From: Deltaproteobacteria bacterium
GTDB taxonomy: Bacteria > Bdellovibrionota_B > Oligoflexia > Oligoflexales > Bog-1112
DNA length: 64,000 nucleotides
Assembly: GCA_016186945.1 (NCBI GenBank)
Contig: JACPKR010000013.1
Coordinates: forward strand, 30,351 to 94,350
Direction: 5' to 3'
Part shown: one piece after another, positions 63,854-64,000 of the stretch
Layout of the letters: each line of letters begins with the position of its first letter
Numbering within the stretch: the stretch's first letter is position 1
The notes under the pieces: model-generated
The model's input: the letters and a program-made list of their open reading frames with translations, nothing else
Database searches by the model: none
Told to the model about the DNA's origin: nothing
Made by a program: the position numbers and the translations under genes

Positions 63854-64000
63854 CGGGAATTACTCACTGATGTTACGCACCCTGCAGTTTTTGTAGCTGA
63901 AAATAAGCCTGCTGAGTTGCTGTAAGCAACAGTTTTACCCTCAAAGCAAAATGATTCATCTTGTGTTTTATTTTCAGGCATTCGAGTTTAAAAACAGCGC

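Larger units (their letters stand above)
59149..64000. mobile_element. Genomic island at tRNA-CAT (right end outside window)
   Basis: The tRNA is followed by an AT-rich two-gene cassette, a tyrosine integrase and a plasmid- or phage-like primase/DUF3987 gene, all on the minus strand. Hand counts over two lines of the cassette (59641-59760) gave about 35% GC; a line in pilC (56101-56160) gave 55%. The integrase lies 1.7 kb from the tRNA. The other attachment repeat was not found in this window, so the right border is unknown. Confidence 0.75.

Noticed and set aside
63709-63981. A 90-codon frame overlapping the start of the primase gene
   Set aside because: Tested as the missing N-terminus by frameshift, but its sequence does not resemble a prim-pol N-terminal domain, and half of it is antiphase to the conserved primase motifs.
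1-64000. CRISPR arrays, rRNA genes, insertion-sequence transposases
   Set aside because: I looked for regularly spaced repeats, rRNA sequence and transposase motifs and saw none. The dispersed palindromes are not regularly spaced.

Overview
The window is about 64 kb of a Gram-negative (diderm) bacterial chromosome. The diderm signs are SurA- and PrsA-like folding factors, several lipoproteins plus Lgt, a predicted outer-membrane barrel protein, type IV pilus motor genes and NADH dehydrogenase genes. Linkage of mfd to two parvulin-type foldase genes, zinc-type S14 and iron superoxide dismutase would fit a deltaproteobacterium or Bdellovibrionota/Oligoflexia-like lineage. That placement is inference only; I cannot assign a taxon from the sequence alone. 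No stretch longer than about 300 bases lacks a gene.

Layout. Positions 1-24 kb are almost entirely minus-strand housekeeping genes: a cut-off uppP, a probable nusA-infB-rbfA-truB-metK-ruvA-ruvB transcription unit, and one very long S10-spc-alpha ribosomal protein cluster running from rpsJ (23.8 kb) down to rplQ (10.2 kb). The cluster includes secY, adk, infA and rpoA. rplX (L24) is absent from its usual place between rplN and rplE, and rpsD (S4) is absent between rpsK and rpoA. Positions 24-33 kb hold plus-strand envelope genes: an SH3-domain lipoprotein, then a tightly overlapping four-gene operon of two membrane-anchored sulfatase/alkaline-phosphatase-superfamily enzymes, a beta-barrel-like secreted protein and an 873-residue secreted protein of unknown function. 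An L-2-hydroxyglutarate oxidase-like gene follows. Positions 34-42 kb hold mfd and two foldase genes, sodB and gpsA. Positions 41.9-49.2 kb hold exactly the seven membrane-arm subunits of complex I (nuoA, H, J, K, L, M, N) and none of the peripheral-arm genes. Then come lgt, a repeat-containing lipoprotein, an IHF/HU gene, a corrinoid adenosyltransferase and the pilB-pilT-pilC type IV pilus cluster. An unknown gene and a tartrate-resistant-acid-phosphatase-like enzyme with a threefold cysteine repeat follow.

Positions 59.15-64 kb are a genomic island placed against a tRNA-CAT gene. It holds an AT-rich two-gene cassette whose first gene resembles the AbiGi abortive-infection family, a tyrosine integrase and a primase/DUF3987 replication protein with a missing N-terminus. 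The island continues past the window edge.

Two dispersed repeat families run through the region. The first is a palindrome of about 55 bp in six copies at gene borders. One copy is read as protein inside the signal-peptide region of the barrel gene, reminiscent of Rickettsia palindromic elements. The second is a 34-bp hairpin in two inverted copies 51 kb apart. The strongest leads for new biology are the AbiGi-like pair, the four-gene sulfatase/barrel operon, and the palindrome family.
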